Shown: piece after piece, positions 6,713 through 6,909 of the stretch
Numbering within the stretch: the first letter of the stretch is position 1
Layout: every line of letters begins with the position of its first letter
NCBI GenBank assembly: GCA_902488555.1
Contig: CABTWT010000061.1
Coordinates: 1 to 6,909, forward strand
DNA from: an uncultured Anaerococcus sp.
GTDB taxonomy: Bacteria > Bacillota_A > Clostridia > Tissierellales > Peptoniphilaceae
Length of the DNA stretch: 6,909 nt
Direction: 5' to 3'
The notes under the pieces: model-generated
Database searches by the model: none
Told to the model about the DNA's origin: nothing
Seen by the model: the letters and a program-made list of their open reading frames with translations, nothing else
Program-made: the position numbers and the translations under genes

Positions 6713-6740
6713 TTCAGAAGAAATAGCGAATTCTACTGAA
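6713..6740. repeat. Imperfect inverted repeat between promoters P2 and P3
   Basis: TTCAGAAGAA (6713-6722) pairs with TTCTACTGAA (6731-6740) at nine of ten positions, with one A-A mismatch and an eight-base loop. It would be in the early RNA made from P1 and P2 but not from P3. An A-rich stretch (6739-6749) follows on this strand rather than a T-run, so it is not a + strand terminator. Its role is unknown. Confidence 0.45.
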
Positions 6741-6765
6741 AAAAATAAAAAATATCAAAAAATAT

Positions 6766-6794
6766 TTGACATTCAATTTTAAAGGTGGTATTAT
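6766..6794 (+). promoter_or_regulatory. Tandem promoter P3 (rRNA-type, extended -10)
   Basis: A perfect TTGACA at 6766-6771, a 17-base spacer and TATTAT at 6789-6794 preceded by TGG (6786-6788), giving an extended -10. Upstream, 6739-6765 is strongly A-rich, as expected of an UP element. Initiation would fall near 6801-6803, just where the first leader hairpin begins. It is 96 bases downstream of P2. Confidence 0.85.
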
Positions 6795-6799
6795 ATATC

Positions 6800-6819
6800 T
6801 TGTCGTTAACAAACGGCAA
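6800..6819 (+). other. Leader hairpin 1
   Basis: TTGTCGTT (6800-6807) pairs with AACGGCAA (6812-6819) over eight base pairs, one a G-U wobble, closing a four-base AACA loop. It sits at the predicted 5' end of the P3 transcript, where it could protect the RNA end or help processing. There is no T-run after it, so it is not an intrinsic terminator. Confidence 0.55.
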
Positions 6820-6825
6820 TGAACC

Positions 6826-6847
6826 AGATAGTTAAAATAAACTATCT
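6826..6847 (+). other. Leader hairpin 2
   Basis: AGATAGTT (6826-6833) and AACTATCT (6840-6847) are perfect complements around a six-base AAAATA loop. It lies six bases after leader hairpin 1. The stem is AU-rich and lacks a following T-run. A structural or processing role in the rRNA-type leader is more likely than termination. Confidence 0.55.
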
Positions 6848-6889
6848 ACATTTAAATAGTAATTAAACTTAATCAATTAATTTGAGTAA

Positions 6890-6898
6890 CCTTAACAA
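6890..6898 (+). promoter_or_regulatory. boxA-like antitermination element
   Basis: CCTTAACAA differs at one position from the last nine bases of the classical rRNA boxA (CTTTAACAA). In rRNA leaders boxA recruits NusB/NusE (S10) to make transcription termination-resistant. The upstream part of the 13-base consensus is not conserved here, so this rests on a short match plus its location in the leader. Confidence 0.35.
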
Positions 6899-6909
6899 TG
6901 AACGTTTAT

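Larger units (their letters stand above)
6795..6909 (+). other. Leader of a stable RNA (probably rRNA) operon, continuing past the window
   Basis: No protein start with a ribosome binding site follows the three strong promoters, and the segment runs open to the window edge. It contains two hairpins (6800-6819 and 6826-6847) and a boxA-like sequence near 6890-6898. That arrangement is usual for the transcribed leader before 16S rRNA. The conserved 16S start (the AGAGTTTGATC region) is not reached, so the downstream gene is inferred. A tRNA cluster would be the main alternative. Confidence 0.65.

Noticed and set aside
6584..6909. CRISPR array, from the repeated TTTGACAT units
   Set aside because: The repeats are three promoter cores at irregular spacing (55 and 96 bases) with no long identical repeat, and no cas genes are visible.

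Overview
The window reads as an AT-rich chromosome segment of a low-GC Gram-positive (Bacillota-type) bacterium. Genes start at strong AGGAGG-type ribosome binding sites, are tightly packed on one strand, and include a lipoprotein-type binding protein. An anaerobic coccus of the Anaerococcus/Peptoniphilus sort would fit, but that is an impression, not something the sequence proves. All six genes lie on the + strand.

Positions 87-803 encode a cytoplasmic glycerophosphodiester phosphodiesterase (UgpQ/GlpQ type). A 211-base AT-rich gap with short inverted repeats follows. Positions 1015-6526 then hold a compact five-gene cluster: a UgpB-like binding lipoprotein, a UgpC/MsmK-type ATPase, two CUT1-type permeases (UgpA-like and UgpE-like), and a 421-residue alkaline-phosphatase-superfamily phosphodiesterase of the nucleotide pyrophosphatase/phosphodiesterase (NPP) type. 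Spacings are 12, -56, 9 and 9 bases, so this is almost certainly one operon. A good rho-independent terminator (6547-6583) closes it.

The simplest reading is a scavenging route. The lipoprotein captures a phosphodiester such as a glycerophosphodiester released from phospholipids or from teichoic or lipoteichoic acids. The ABC transporter imports it intact, and one or both cytoplasmic phosphodiesterases cleave it. Two chemically different phosphodiesterases flanking one importer is the most interesting aspect. The substrate itself is inferred, not shown.

Positions 6584-6909 contain no protein gene. They carry three tandem sigma-A-type promoters, each with a perfect TTGACA, an exact 17-base spacer and A-rich upstream DNA. 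A leader with two hairpins and a boxA-like element follows, running off the right edge. This is the architecture of an rRNA operon promoter, so a 16S rRNA gene probably starts just beyond the window, but none of it is visible here. I did not find convincing evidence of an undescribed system; the findings are moderate-interest oddities.
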